Source of the DNA: Neovahlkampfia damariscottae
Taxonomy: Eukaryota; Heterolobosea; Selenaionea; Neovahlkampfiida; Neovahlkampfiidae
Reading direction: 5' to 3'
Length of the DNA stretch: 64,000 nucleotides
NCBI GenBank assembly: GCA_016618085.1
Contig: JABLTG010000047.1
Coordinates: forward strand, 47,401-111,400
The notes under the pieces: model-generated
Seen by the model: only the letters and a program-made list of their open reading frames with translations
The model's database searches: none
Told to the model about the DNA's origin: nothing
Translations under genes and position numbers: made by a program
In this document: positions 23,360 to 36,600 of the stretch, piece after piece
How positions within the stretch are numbered: position 1 is the first letter of the stretch
Layout of the letters: each line of letters starts with the position of its first letter

Positions 23360-24009
23360 ATGAGCAACACTGAAAAGATTCAAGTCGAAAAAATAGTAAA
23401 ACGAAAAATAAATTAAAATATATATCAAAGGAAATATCTGAAACTCAGTTAAGATCAATTTTAAAATGTTTAATAAACACGTAAAACAATATTGAGACTA
23501 AAAAACCTAGAATTGTTTTTCAAAGAGCAATAGGAACACCAAAGGTGAAAGAAAATGATTCTGAAACATTAAATATAACATATGTATATAATTTTAATTC
23601 AACTGATTTTTATTAGCCATCTGTAAAAAGTCAAGTTATTTCGGAGAAAATAGAACAATCAATTTTAAAAATAATTGAAAACTCATTTGAAAAAGTCGAA
23701 GTTTCCATTTCATTTTATGAAACAAAAACGATTGATTCTTGGTTTTCAAAAAAAGTTGAAAAAAAAATTTGGGAAGCATGGAATTTAGAAATAACCAAAG
23801 GAAAGAAGAATGATAATATTGAAGAAGAAGTTGTCAAAAGAATGAATTATATTGTACAAAAATCATATGAAAAAACAAATCACTTACCTTCTTTACCAAA
23901 CTCTAAAGATCCAAATGCATCAATTGATGGTTCATATCTTTTTGATATTGATGTAAATTACTCAGGAAAACAAAACAACAAAGGATTGTTATCTGGATTC
24001 TTTTATTAA
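23360..24009 (+). CDS. ATG101: Autophagy-related protein 101 (HORMA domain)
   Basis: Subunit that stabilises ATG13 in the ATG1/ULK kinase complex. 183 residues, introns of 35, 30 and 33 nt. Spliced protein motifs: LRSILKCLINTIVFQRAIG, ETLNITYPSVKSQVI, EKVEVSISFYETK, DSWFSKKVEKKIWEAWNLEI (the WF-finger region and the IWExW block of ATG101), VKRMNYIVQKSYEKTNHLPS and a final GSYLFDIDVNY. Length and order match the small ATG101 family. TTGATTGG lies about 25 nt upstream of the ATG; the upstream rhomboid gene is divergent. No ATG13 gene is seen in this window. Confidence 0.85.
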
Positions 24010-24014
24010 AAAAT

Positions 24015-27000
24015 TTATTCTTTTGTAAAATAATCATCAACATTAATTTCTTCTTCTTTTGATTGTTTCTTCTTTTCTTCTTTTTGTTGATTGAAATATT
24101 GTTGAAATTCTAATAGACTATTTCCAGAAGATGAACTAGTTTCATTTCTATTTTGTTGATTATTTTTTGATTTATTTTGATATCTATCATTTTTGTATTT
24201 ATCATTAAAACCTTCCCTTTCTCTTGAATATGGTTGTTCTTTGTGTTGGAATACTCTATCTGATTCATCAATTGAATAAGGATTTGAATATGGATTAGTG
24301 GTAGAAGTACGATTATCATTTTTGTATGATCTTGTATCATCACTTTTGTAACTATTATCAGATCTTTGATTGTATCTTGTATCATCTTTTTTGTATCGAT
24401 CATCTGTGTATCTTTGATCTCTGTCAGAATATCTACGATCACCATAATTTGATGATTGATTATATCTTTGTTCATTTGATCCATATCTATCATTTGATGA
24501 TGAATATTGATTATATCTTTGTTCATTAGATCCATATTGTCTTTGATTTGAATATCCAGATGATTGATTTGAACTTGCATATTGTTGATTTGAATAATTG
24601 TGTGATATTGATTGATTCTTTGTATAATCTTGATTATATTGATTACTTGAAGAATAATAACTTCCAGGTTGATAATTATTATTATAACCACCTCCACTAT
24701 TACCACTATAGCCACCACTACCACTATAACCACCACTACCACGACCACTTCCTCTTTGATCTCTATCTGAATATCTTCTATCACTATAACTTGATGATTG
24801 ATATTTTGATTTTCCAAATTGAATTGGTAATTGTCTATTTATTAAATTTGATTCAACATTATTAAATTTATCTAATTCAACTTTTGAAGTATTATCATAT
24901 TCATTTTCAAATTTATCTAATAAATTCTTTTCAATTTTTGCTCCTTCTAATAATGAAGATGAAAATTTTGTTGAATTTGGTAAATGAAAGTTTGCAGATA
25001 AAACCATATTATCTGATACATTTTTTAATGGTTTAAAAGGTGCAATATAATCACCTGAAGGTGGACAACATTTATCATATTTTTCAATATAACCAACACA
25101 ACCAATTTCTTTAATTTCTAATAATTCTTCATCATCACTCAATTTCATTAATGAATCAAATATTTTCTTATTTGAATGATGTACAAATATTTGATTCTGA
25201 TTTAATTCATTTCTTTTGATTTCTTCTTGTGTTAATTTATCTTTTACATTTTCAATTGCATTTAATAATTCTTCTTCTTCAATGAATGGTAATAAAACTA
25301 CACCTAAATAATCTCTCTTTTTTCCATTCAAATCAATTTCAAAATCTTTTGGATAAAATTTTTTAATTGGTGAATCATTTGATGTCATTAAATTTGCATA
25401 TGGTTTTGGTAATGCATGTGCAGAAGCAGGAGGACTAAAATTGTTATTTATTTAAATCTTACAAAACAGCTAACAATTGTTCAAATGGATGAAATGGTTT
25501 TGATTTTTCAAATTTTATATTCATTTCATTCAATTTTATAAAATCAGATGAAAATGGTGAATAATGATATTTATAATACCATGACCAAGATGGACATCCT
25601 TCATAATAATATTTCATAATCCAAGATAATCCTTCAACATATGATTGAATAATTTCAAAATGTTCAGATGTATATTGTCCATTTAAAAATGGTTTCTTAA
25701 ATTTCTTTGTATAATATCTTTCTTTCCATCCTTTTTCACCTAATAAAACATCATCTGGATGTAAATCTTCATCAACAATTTGACTTTTTTCTTTTCTTTT
25801 TTTTAATTCATTTTTGAATTCATTTTTATTCAATTTTAATTTATTTTCTTCTTCTTCTTCTTCTTCAATAAGTATACTCTTATTTTCACTTGAATTTATT
25901 ATCTTTTCTTTTTCATCAATCATTTGTTGTTTATTCATTTTTTCATCACTCACTTTTTCTTCTTTTTTTGGTTCATCATTCACTTTTTGATTAATCATTT
26001 TATCTTTCTTTTCTTCTTTTTGAATAACTTCTTCATCTAATTTTATTTTTTTCAAATTTGTATTTTCTTCATTGTTTTGATCTAATTTTCTTTTTTTTGA
26101 TTCATCATCATCTAAATTTGATAAAAGAGATAATTTTAATTTATTTCCAGCTAATTTATTATTTGCATTTAATTTTGATTTTAATAATTCAATATTCTTT
26201 TTTCTTTGAATATCTTTTTCTGTTGTATCATTTCCCAATGGTATTAAAACTTCTTCTTTTTGAATTTTAATCTTATTTGTAATGATTGATTCTTTTGCAA
26301 TATTTTCTTGAACTCTTTCATTTCTTTTTCTTTTTTCTTTATAAAAATTTGATTTTCTTAATTGTTTTGAAAATATATCATCTTCCATATCACCTAATTG
26401 TTTTAAAATTATTTCAACTCTTTCAAATGATATATTTCCTCTATCCACTAAATATCCACCTAAATATGGTATATTTCTCTTATATAATCTAAATAATGTT
26501 TCAATAGCACCATTTCTAATCTATTAATAAAGTTAATTTAAATATTTCAATTTTACATCTAATGATGGTAAATGTGGTAAAAAATCATTTCCAATAAAAA
26601 AACAAAGAAATACAAAATCATCTATAATTCTTTCAAAATCATATCCAAAAGGTAAATCAAATAATGGAAATTCATTACATAAATGTTCTCTTAATAATTC
26701 AATATTGAAAAATTGAAATGGTTTATATTCATATTCAGAATATCCTAAATCTATTAAAACATAGTTATATATATTTAATATTTCAATTACCTCTTTTTTC
26801 TTCATTATAATTTTTACCACCACCAAATACTTGTTCTCTTATAATTGTAAAATGTACTTCATGTGTTGATAATGCCAACATTATTAAATCAGCATCTAAT
26901 CCATAAAGAACATGTTGAACATTTGGATCATATCCTTTCTTAAAAATTTGTTAAAATTTATATTTTATACTTGAACTCTTTCAACTCTAATAAATTCTGC

Positions 27001-27835
27001 TATTTTATGTTCTCCTTCTCCTGCAACATTTGAATCTGAAAAAATAACTTTAATCTAAATATATATTAGTATTTGTATTAGTATTACTCCTTTCCATCCT
27101 TCTTGTTTATTCATTCTATCATGAATATACCATCTTATTCCTTGTGATACTTTATCCATAAATGTAGTACCAGGTGTAATTACATTAATATCCCATTTCT
27201 TTTTATCTTCAAAATCATCACATTGATATTCTTGTTTTAATTTTGATTCAATATTTTCATTTTTTTCTCTTTCTTTTGCTGATTTGAATCTACGTGATCT
27301 AATAAAAAATAAAAAATATAAAAAACATGAAATATATTACCTCTGTTGATTCATTTTTGCACGAGGAGCTACACCATCAATTGCTATGTATAATAATTTT
27401 CGTGGTCTCACAATGGAAAATAAACGGTCAATATATGAAAAGATTTCTTCTATCATTTCTTCTTCTGTTTCAGGTGCCTCTTTATCATCAGGATGGCAAC
27501 ACTAATAATTTTAAAACAATTTTAATTTTTACTGGATGAATAACACCTAATTGTTGAATTTTTTATTAATTTTACCATCTTTGAAATGTTAATTGAAAAT
27601 ATTATTTACTTAAATCCAAGTACAAATTATCATACTCTTTGTCATTAGGATTTTCTTTTGATGTATCTACTGGAGTTGAACCAACAGGAATTTCTTCTTT
27701 GCATTGAGTTAACAAATGAGGATATCTAATAAATTCTTAAATCATTGAAATTAAAATACCTTTGATTGATCCATCGAAAGAAAGCTGGTACACCCTTTTT
27801 AAAAAAACGTTAAATTTTTGAACCTTCTTTACCAT
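24015..27835 (-). CDS. XRN2: Nuclear 5'-3' exoribonuclease XRN2/RAT1
   Basis: Degrades uncapped RNA and drives torpedo termination in known homologues. The first exon contributes only the ATG (27835-27833). A 38-nt intron (27795-27832) follows, then [17 protein letters not shown], the invariant XRN N-terminus, and [13 protein letters not shown]. Further small introns lead to [20 protein letters not shown] with [11 protein letters not shown] (catalytic Asp motif) and KLKYLN. Next comes [53 protein letters not shown], and [20 protein letters not shown]. The C-terminal about 250 residues are low complexity (Gly, Tyr, Ser, Asn, Arg and Asp), an RNA-binding-like tail. The FEIDLNGKK and tail organisation favour XRN2 over cytoplasmic XRN1. 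Confidence 0.92.
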
Positions 27836-28038
27836 TCGAAAATATTGATTGGATGATAAAAATTATTTTTAGAATTCTTTTTATCAATTTCGTTTTTGAA
27901 AAGCATTTTTGTTTGATTGGTTTATTTCATCAATAGTATCTGAAAAAAAAAAGGTGAGGAGTTTAGATTTTTGAAAATTAATAATTTAGTTTCAAGGTAA
28001 TAATAAATAAGTCAAAGAATTAATTGTATTCCATAGAA
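27836..28038. promoter_or_regulatory. Divergent XRN2/CUL3 promoter
   Basis: About 200 nt between divergent genes. ATTGATTGGATG (CCAATCAAT on the XRN2 strand) lies about 10 nt from the XRN2 ATG, and TTTGATTGGTTTA occurs about 75 nt from it. No other element seen. Confidence 0.4.
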
Positions 28039-30466
28039 ATGGATAAAAAAGCAGGAAAATTGGTTATTCCTGGGTACATTCAAAGAAAGGGAGCTTTAGG
28101 TTCAAACGATGCAAAAGAACGTTGGCAAAAAATTGGTACTATTATACTTTCATTTACCCTTTTCAAAAGAAAATGCCATTCATCAAATTTATAACCAAAA
28201 TGCATCAACACTTAGTTTTCAAGTTTTATACACGTACTTTTTAAAAAATATTAAAAACATCAATTTTTAGGAGTGGATATCAAATAGTTCTCCATAAACA
28301 TGGTGAATTATTATACGAAGGCGTAAAAAAAACCATCACCGAATATATAAAAGGAATTCGCGAAAAAATTATGGAACATTTAGATGAAGTTTTCTTAACA
28401 GAATTATTAGCACAATGGGAAAAACATCGTACAGCAATTGGAATGATAAGAGATATTCTCATGTATATGGATAGAAATTATGTACCACAAAATAAAAAAG
28501 TACCAGTTTATGAACTTGGTATTAAAATATTTGGTCAAGAAGTAAAAAATATTTAACATTAAAGTTATAAAAAGGTATTTCATCAAAATACACTCGTCAG
28601 AATTCAAAGACTTTTAATGGAAATTATTCAAAAAGACAGAGATGGTGAAAATATTGTTGACAGATTTTTATTAAAGAATTTATGTCAAATGATGATTGAA
28701 ATTTCAAAAAAAGATATTTATATTCCATTTTTTGAACAAACCTTTTTAGTTGAAAGTAGAAAATATTTTACAAAAGAAGCAAGTTTATTCTTTGAAAAAT
28801 CAACTGCAACAGATTATCTTGAAAGAGTTTTATTAAGATTAAAACAAGAAAAAGATAGAGCAAATCGTTGTTTAGACCCTGGCACAAAACAAAAAATTAT
28901 TGATGTTCTAAAATCCACAATGATTGAAGCATATAAAAATAGAATTATTGAAAAAGATGGTTCTGGATGTATTGTTATGTTAAATGATTGGAGAGTTTCA
29001 GATTTAAGAAAAGTTTATGATGTTCTTTCTTTAGTTCAAGGTGCTTTAAAACCATGTATTGATTTAGTAAAACAATTTTGTACAAATGAAGGATTACTTA
29101 TTGTAAAAGAACAAGATGATAAACCATTAGAATTAATTCAAAATACAATAAAATTAAAAGAAAGATATGAAGAATTATTAGTTAATGCATTTTCAACAAT
29201 TAAACAAGGTGTAACAACTCGTGATACAGAATTTGTTGCTGCTGTTAAAAAAGTTTGGTTTTTGTTTTTCTTAATGTAAACATTTTTAGTCTTTTGATGA
29301 AATTGTAAATGAAAATCAAAGATTTCATGAATACCTTTCACTTTATGTTGATAGTAAATTAAAAAAAGGAAAAACACAAATACCTGAAAGTGAATTTGAT
29401 AAATTATTTGATCAAGCTATTGGTTTATTCCGTCATTTGAAGGATAAAGATATTTTTGAAAAATATTATAAATCACATTTAGCAAAAAGATTATTAGCTG
29501 AAAGAAGTCAATCTGATGAAGCTGAAAAATCATTCATTACAAAATTAAAAACAGAATTTGGTTATCAATTCACATCAAAATTGGAAGGTATGTTCACAGA
29601 TATGAAAGTAAGCAAAGAAACAATGGAGTCTTATAAAAATTATATAAACATTTCAAAAGTAAGAAAAATAATATTTTTTGAAAAAAAAAAAAGAAAAAAC
29701 CACCGATTGATATTAATGTTCAAGTATTAACTACTGGTTATTGGCCAATATCACAAAGTGTGATGTGTACACTTCCACAAGATATTACAAAAACTTGTGA
29801 TTTCTTTAAAGATTTTTATATTGATAAACATACTGGACGTAAAGTTACATGGCAATATAATATGGGAACAGCAGATATTAAAGCAAATGGTTTCTCAAAA
29901 AAATATGAATTGAATGTTTCAACATTTCAAATGTTAATTCTATTATTATTCAATGAACAATCAACATTTACATTTAGTGAAATTGCGCAACAAACAAAAA
30001 TTCCAACACAAGATTTAAAAAAAAATGTTTTAGCTTTGACAGTTAAAAATATTCAACATGATAGAATTTTAATCAAAGATAAAGAAACAACTATGAGTCC
30101 AGAGACTAAATTTGAATTGAACACAGATTTTAAAGTAATTCCATTTCTTTTTTTAACTTTCAAGTCTAAATTAATCAAAGTTAAAATTTCACCAGTTGTT
30201 TTAAAAGAAACAAAAGAACAATTTCAAGAAACTCAACAAAAATTAGATGAAGAACGTAAATGGGCAATGGATGCAACTGTTGTCAGAATTATGAAAGCAA
30301 GAAAAGTAATGGAACATAGAGATTTAGTTCTTGAATGTACTCAACAACTTTCTGGTCGTTTCTTTCCTTCCCCTGAACAATTAAAAAAGAGAATTGAAAG
30401 TTTAATCGAAAGAGAATATCTTGAAAGATCAAAAGATAGTAGAACTAAATACAATTATTTGGCATA
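28039..30466 (+). CDS. CUL3: Cullin-3, scaffold of BTB-type cullin-RING ubiquitin ligases
   Basis: About 745 residues in seven or more exons. N-terminal repeat region: ERWQKIENAIHQIYNQNAST, YQIVLHKHGELLYEGV, MYMDRNYV and EIIQKDRDGENIVDRFLLK. Cullin homology domain: LFRHLKDKDIFEKYYKSHLA (KRLL next), DEAEKSFITKLKTEFGYQFT, LTTGYWPISQSVMCTLP and VTWQYNMGTADIKA. The C-terminal winged helix carries the neddylation consensus VRIMKARKVMEHRDLV, with the acceptor Lys, and ends TKYNYLA. The QKDRDGENIVDR and N-terminal blocks match CUL3 rather than CUL1 or CUL4. CUL3 uses BTB proteins as adaptors; a BTB-BACK gene lies at 54855. AATAAA overlaps the stop codon. Confidence 0.95.
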
Positions 30467-30604
30467 AATATTTTTAGACTTATACCCAAAAACCACCCTC
30501 TGAGTGATATTGTTATCCGTTCATGTTTTCTAACTGCTCCTTTTTTGACCAATAACAAGCAATCGGAATAATAATCCATCCAATTGGTTCAAAAAAATTC
30601 TGCA

Positions 30605-33600
30605 ATGAACGAAGTGGAGAAAAAGAAAGTGCAGGAGCGTTTTCTTTCATCCTTAGGAGAGTGTCAAACTTTACATGAACACTTTCATAATTTTACTCTT
30701 GACCCAAAATACACCAACAAAGAAATATTTACATTTATTAATTCAAATGGAAAAGAAGAAAAATATTCTTTATCAGCATCACAAATTGATTATGAAGCAC
30801 AGAAAATAGCAAAACATTTAAAATCAATTGGAAACAAAGTTGGTGATAGAATCTTACTATTGTTAAATCCAGGTAAAGATTTTATTTTGGGATTTTTTGG
30901 TTGTCTTTATGGTAAATATTCATTTTAAAATTAAAAACAAGGTGGTTTTATTGCTGTACCTGCTTATCCACCTATGACTGATAAACATATGGAAAAAGTA
31001 TTGATTATTGGAAAAGACTGTGAAATTAGTTCTATTTTACTTTCAGATGAATTTTATAATTTAGTTGAAAGAGATATTAAAGAAATGGAAAATATGATTG
31101 AATTAGGAAAATTAAATTGGGTTTCTTTAGGAAAAATAGAAGAATTAAAAAATGAAAAATGGGAATTACCTAATTTAACAAAGAATTCAATTGCATTACT
31201 TCAATATACATCAGGTTCAACTGGAAATCCAAAAGGGTAAAATTATTATATTTTTTTAAAAAATCAATATTTTAGAGTTATGGTTACACATTTAAATTTA
31301 ATGACACATTGTCAAATGTTTATTAAGAATTGGGATTATGATGAAGATAAACATAGTTCAGTTACATGGTTACCACCATATCATGATATGGGATTAATAG
31401 GTGGTATTATATTACCAATTGGTTGTTTAAATAAGACTATTATGATGTCACCTTTAACATTTATAAAAGAACCAATAATTTGGTTAAAAATGATTTCAAA
31501 ATATAAAGCAACAATGTCAGGTGGTCCAAACTTTGCATTTCAATATTGTATTCAAAAATTAAAAGATGAAGATTTAAAAGATATTGATTTATCAAGTTTA
31601 ATTATATTATTTACTGGTGCAGAACCTATTCAATCTTCAACTTTAAATTCATTTTTTGAAAAATTTAAAAATATTGGTTTTAAAAAACAAATGTTCTTTC
31701 CTTGTTATGGACTTGCAGAAGCAACTTTATATGTTTCAGGTGTTAATATTGAACAAGAACCAAAAATATTAAAAGTTAATAAAAATGAATTTTTGAATGG
31801 AATTATTAAACAACAACAAGAAGAAGAAGAAGAAGAAGGAAAAGAAACTAAAGATATAGTTTGTTGTGGTTATTGTTTTCAAAATGTTATTATTATGAAT
31901 GAAGAATTAGAAATTAAAAATAGTTTTGAAATTGGTGAAATATTAATTGAACAAAATAATAATACACCTTTAGGATATTGGAAAAAAGAAAAAGAAACCA
32001 ATGAATATTTTAAATTTAAAGTGAATGATAAATATTATTTTAAGACTGGTGATTTAGGTTTTCTATCCAATGAAAATGAAATTTATATTTGTGGTAGAAA
32101 AAAAGATTTAATTATTATTAATGGAAAGAATTATTATCCACAAGATATTGAATATACTGTTGAAAATTCACATATTGATTTAAGAAAAGGTTGTTGTTCT
32201 GCATTTTCAATTGAAAAAGAAGGTGAAACTGAAAAAGTGATCATTATTATTGAATCAAAATCAAAAAATGAAAATATTTTTAAATCAATCAGATTAAATG
32301 TTTTGAAATTACATCAAATTAATATTTATAAAATTATATTAATTAAACCAAAAACTATTGAAAAAACAACAAGTGGTAAAATTAGAAGATCAAAAATGAA
32401 ATCATTATTTATTGAAAATAATTTAAAATCAATCATATTAACTCAAGATGAATTCAATGGTAATAATGATGATAGTATTGGTAATAGTATTGGTAATGAT
32501 GGTTTAAAGAGTGATCCTGATGATTTAAAGGTTAACAGTGATGATGAAAATACAAAGAGTAATGATGATTCAAAACAAGATCAATTGAATCAAAATATTA
32601 AATCAAAACAAGAATTAAAAAATGAATATATTAATTTAATAAAATCAAAAATATCAAATTTATTAAATATTAAAATAGAAGATATTAGTTCAAAAAGACA
32701 ATTTTCAGAATTTGGATTAGATTCAATTCATTCGACATTATTAATTTCTGAATTAAGTAATATTTTAAAAAGAGAAATATCACCAACATTATTTTATGAA
32801 TTTACAAATATTGAATCATTATCAAATTATTTATCAGATATTAATGAACAAGAACAAGAACAAGAACAAGAACAAGAACAAGAATTAAAAGATAATGATG
32901 ATGATGATATTGCAGTGATTGGTATTTCTTTAAGATTTCCAAAGAGTCAAAATGAAAAAGAGTTTTGGGATTTATTATCCAATGGAAAAGATGGAATTAG
33001 TAAAAGTGAAGACTTTCCAAATATATCAGGAGGATATTTAAAAAAAGAATTAAAATTAAATTTTGATAATGAATTCTTTTCAATTTCAAATAGAGAGAAA
33101 ATGAAAATGGATCCACAACAAGGAATGATGTTAGAATTAACATGGGAATTATTAGAAAATAGTGGAATTAAACCAAGTTCATTAAATGGAAGTAATACAG
33201 GAGTATTTATTGGTGCAAGTTATAATGATTCAACATTAACATCATTAACCAATGAATCAACAATACATGAATTAACTGGAAATGCATTAAGTATAATTTC
33301 AAATAGAATATCATATTATTATAATTTTAAAGGACCTAGTTTTATTTTAGATTCAGCATGTTCATCATCATTATTATCAATTCATCAAGGTTGTTTAAAT
33401 TTAAATTCAAATGATTGTAATTTAGCTATTTGTGGTGGAATTAATTTAATATTTTCAAATGAAATTACAAATTCATTAAAAAATTCATCATTTTTATCTA
33501 ATGATTTTAAATGTAAAACCTTTGATAAAGATGCAAATGGTTATGTTAGATCAGAAGGTGGTGGTTTAGTTTTATTAAAAAAATTAAAAAATGCAATTAA

Positions 33601-36600
33601 AGATAAAAATCAAATTTATTCAATTATTAAATCATCTTCAATAAATCAAGATGGTAAATCAAATGGTTTAACTTCACCAAATCCAAAATCACAACAAATA
33701 TTAATTAAAAATGCTTTAAAAAAGAAAAATTTAAATTTAAATGATTATCAATATTTTGAATGTCATGGTACTGGTACAAAATTAGGTGATCCAATTGAAG
33801 TTAATACTATTCAAAATATATTAAAAATGGAATCTAATTCATTATCCAATCAAATCTTTATTGGTTCAGTAAAATCAAATATTGGTCATTTAGGTATTTT
33901 AAATCATTTTAATTTTTATTATTTTTAGAGTCTGCATCTGGTATTGCAGGATTTATTAAATCTTGTCTTTCTTTAAAATATAATAAAATACCACCAAATT
34001 TACATTTTAAAAATCCAAATCCATTAATTAATTTTGATAATTTAAAAGTACCATTAAAATTAGAAAATTTTAATGAAAATAAAAGTAATCATTTTTTTAT
34101 TATTAAATATTTAAAGGAAAATTAATTGGTATTAATTCATTTGGATTTGGTGGTACAAATGTTCATTTAATTTTAGAAAATTATTCAATAGATTATCAAT
34201 CAAATATTGATTTAAAAGAAGAAAAAGAATATTTAATTTTATTTTCATCAAAAACAAAGAAAGGATTAAATAATTTAATAAGAAAATATATTATAATATT
34301 AAATGATGAGAAAAATGAAATAAATATGAGAGATTTAAGTTATACTTTAATGAATCATAGAGATCATTTTGAAGAATATAGAATTAGTTTTATTGTTTCA
34401 AAAAAAGAAGATTTAATTTTAAAATTAAATAATTATATTTCAACTAACATAAGTAATAATACAATAGAAAAAAAAGAAATAAAAAAGAATATATTTATAT
34501 TTCCAGGTCAAGGTGATATTGAATTAATTACAAAATGTAAAGATTTAATTTTAAAAGATGATCATTTTAAGAATATATTTGAATCAAATTGTTTAAAAAT
34601 ATTTCCAAATTTGGTGAATGAAATATATTCATTAAATAATATTGAAAATAATGATTTAAAAATTATTCAACCTTTAATTTTTATTACACAAATTAGTTTA
34701 GTCTCTTGGTTAAAATTATTTAATATTGAACCAAATGGTGTAATTGGTCATAGTTTTGGTGAAATTACAGCATCTTATATTTCTGGTTTAATTTCATTGG
34801 AAGACGCAAAAATGATAATTATTGAGAGAAATAATTTAAATTTAAAAAAAAGAGTAAAACCAATGTTAATTTCAAGAATAAAAAAAGAAAATTTAAAAAC
34901 ATTAAAAACATTCAATTCTGATAATATTGAAATTGCATCAGAAAATGATTTAAATTCAATTACATTTACATCGACAAATGAAAATGATTTAATTTTATTC
35001 TCAAATGAATTAAAACAAAATGGTTATTCATTTAAATTCTTAGACTCAAATTATTCATTTCATTCAAAAGAAATGTTATCTTTTGAAAAAGAATTTAAAG
35101 AAAATTTAAAAAATTTAAAAAAAAATAAATTAAAAATTAAATTCTTTTCATCCACTTTGGGTAAAGAATTTATTGAAAAAGAACAAAATCAATTGAATGA
35201 TTTCTATTTTAAGAATTTAAGAGAACCTGTTTTATTCAAAGATTCAATTCAATCTATTAATGAAAATGAATATAATAATTATTTTATTATTTCACCAAAA
35301 GATTTTCTTTCATCCTCAATTAAATCTTTAAAAAGAAATTCAAATATTTTTATTTTAAATTCACATTTATTTTCAAATTTATTCAATTCAAATTTTAAAT
35401 TTGAATGGTTAAAATCAAATGGAAAATTCATTTCAAATTTACCAAATTATGATTGGAATAGAAAATTAATTAAAGAATTAACCAATCAAAAAGATGATAA
35501 AATGAATATTGATTTAAAACAATTAAATGAATTTAACATTTATTTAGAAGATTTATGTAAATATTATGTTAATAATTCATTTTTAAACATTATTAAAACT
35601 AAATTGAATGATTCAACATTTTATACTTTTAATGAACTTTTAAATATTTTTGAAATTAAAAGAATTGAAGAAAAGAATGTTAAATTATTTCTTCATTTAA
35701 TTAAAAAATTAAATTATTTTGAATATTATGAAAATGATAAATTAGTATCTATTGATGATCCAATTAAAAAGAAGAATGAAAATGATATTAAATTTAAATT
35801 AAAAAAGATTAAAGAACCTATTGAATTTTTAATAAATAATAAATTTGATGATATATTTTCAAATGAATTAAATTTAATTAAAATATGTGGTGAAAATCTA
35901 TTAAATGTTTTAAAAGGAAAGAAGAGTTCAATTGAATTATTATTTCCAAATGGATCATTAAATTTAGTTGAAAATATTTATGAAAAATCATTCTTTTCCA
36001 AAATTTATAATAAAAAGATTGAAAATTATTTTAAAAAAGAAATAAAAGAAAAAGAAATAAAAATATTAGAAATTGGTGGTGGTACAGGTGGATTAACATC
36101 ATTCATTTTACCAACATTAAAAAATAAGAAAGTAGAATATTATTTTACAGATATTTCAAATTTATTTTTAAAAAGATCAAAAGAAAAGTTTAAAGAATAT
36201 TCTTCAATTAAATATAAAATATTAGATATTGAAAAAGATGAATTAAATGAATTTAAAATGAATTCATTTGATTATATTATTGGTGCAAATGTAATTCATT
36301 CAACCAAAAATTTAAATCAATCTTTAAATAATATTTTTAAATTATTAAAAAATAATGGTAAATTAATTTTATTAGAAATTACAAATCAACATTTATTTTT
36401 TGATTTAACTTTTGGTTTAACTGATGGTTGGTGGAGATTTAATGATGAAAGAAATTATCCATTAATCAATTTTGAAAATTGGAAAATTAAATTAAATAAT
36501 TTAAATTTTAAAAATATTCAAAATTATAATCAAAATATAAATGATAAAATTGAATTACAAAATGTAATCATTGCTGAAAAGTTGATAGATTATGAAATAA

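Noticed and set aside
24110-24865. Long open frames in the XRN2 tail (other frame and opposite strand)
   Set aside because: Built from simple repeats (Ile/Asn or Tyr/His/Asn strings); no start context, introns or fold.
35400-36050. Possible dehydratase domain between AT and MT of the PKS
   Set aside because: No HxxxGxxxxP or matching Asp motif; the region is Asn/Lys-rich and helical, so I call it a linker and MT N-terminal part.
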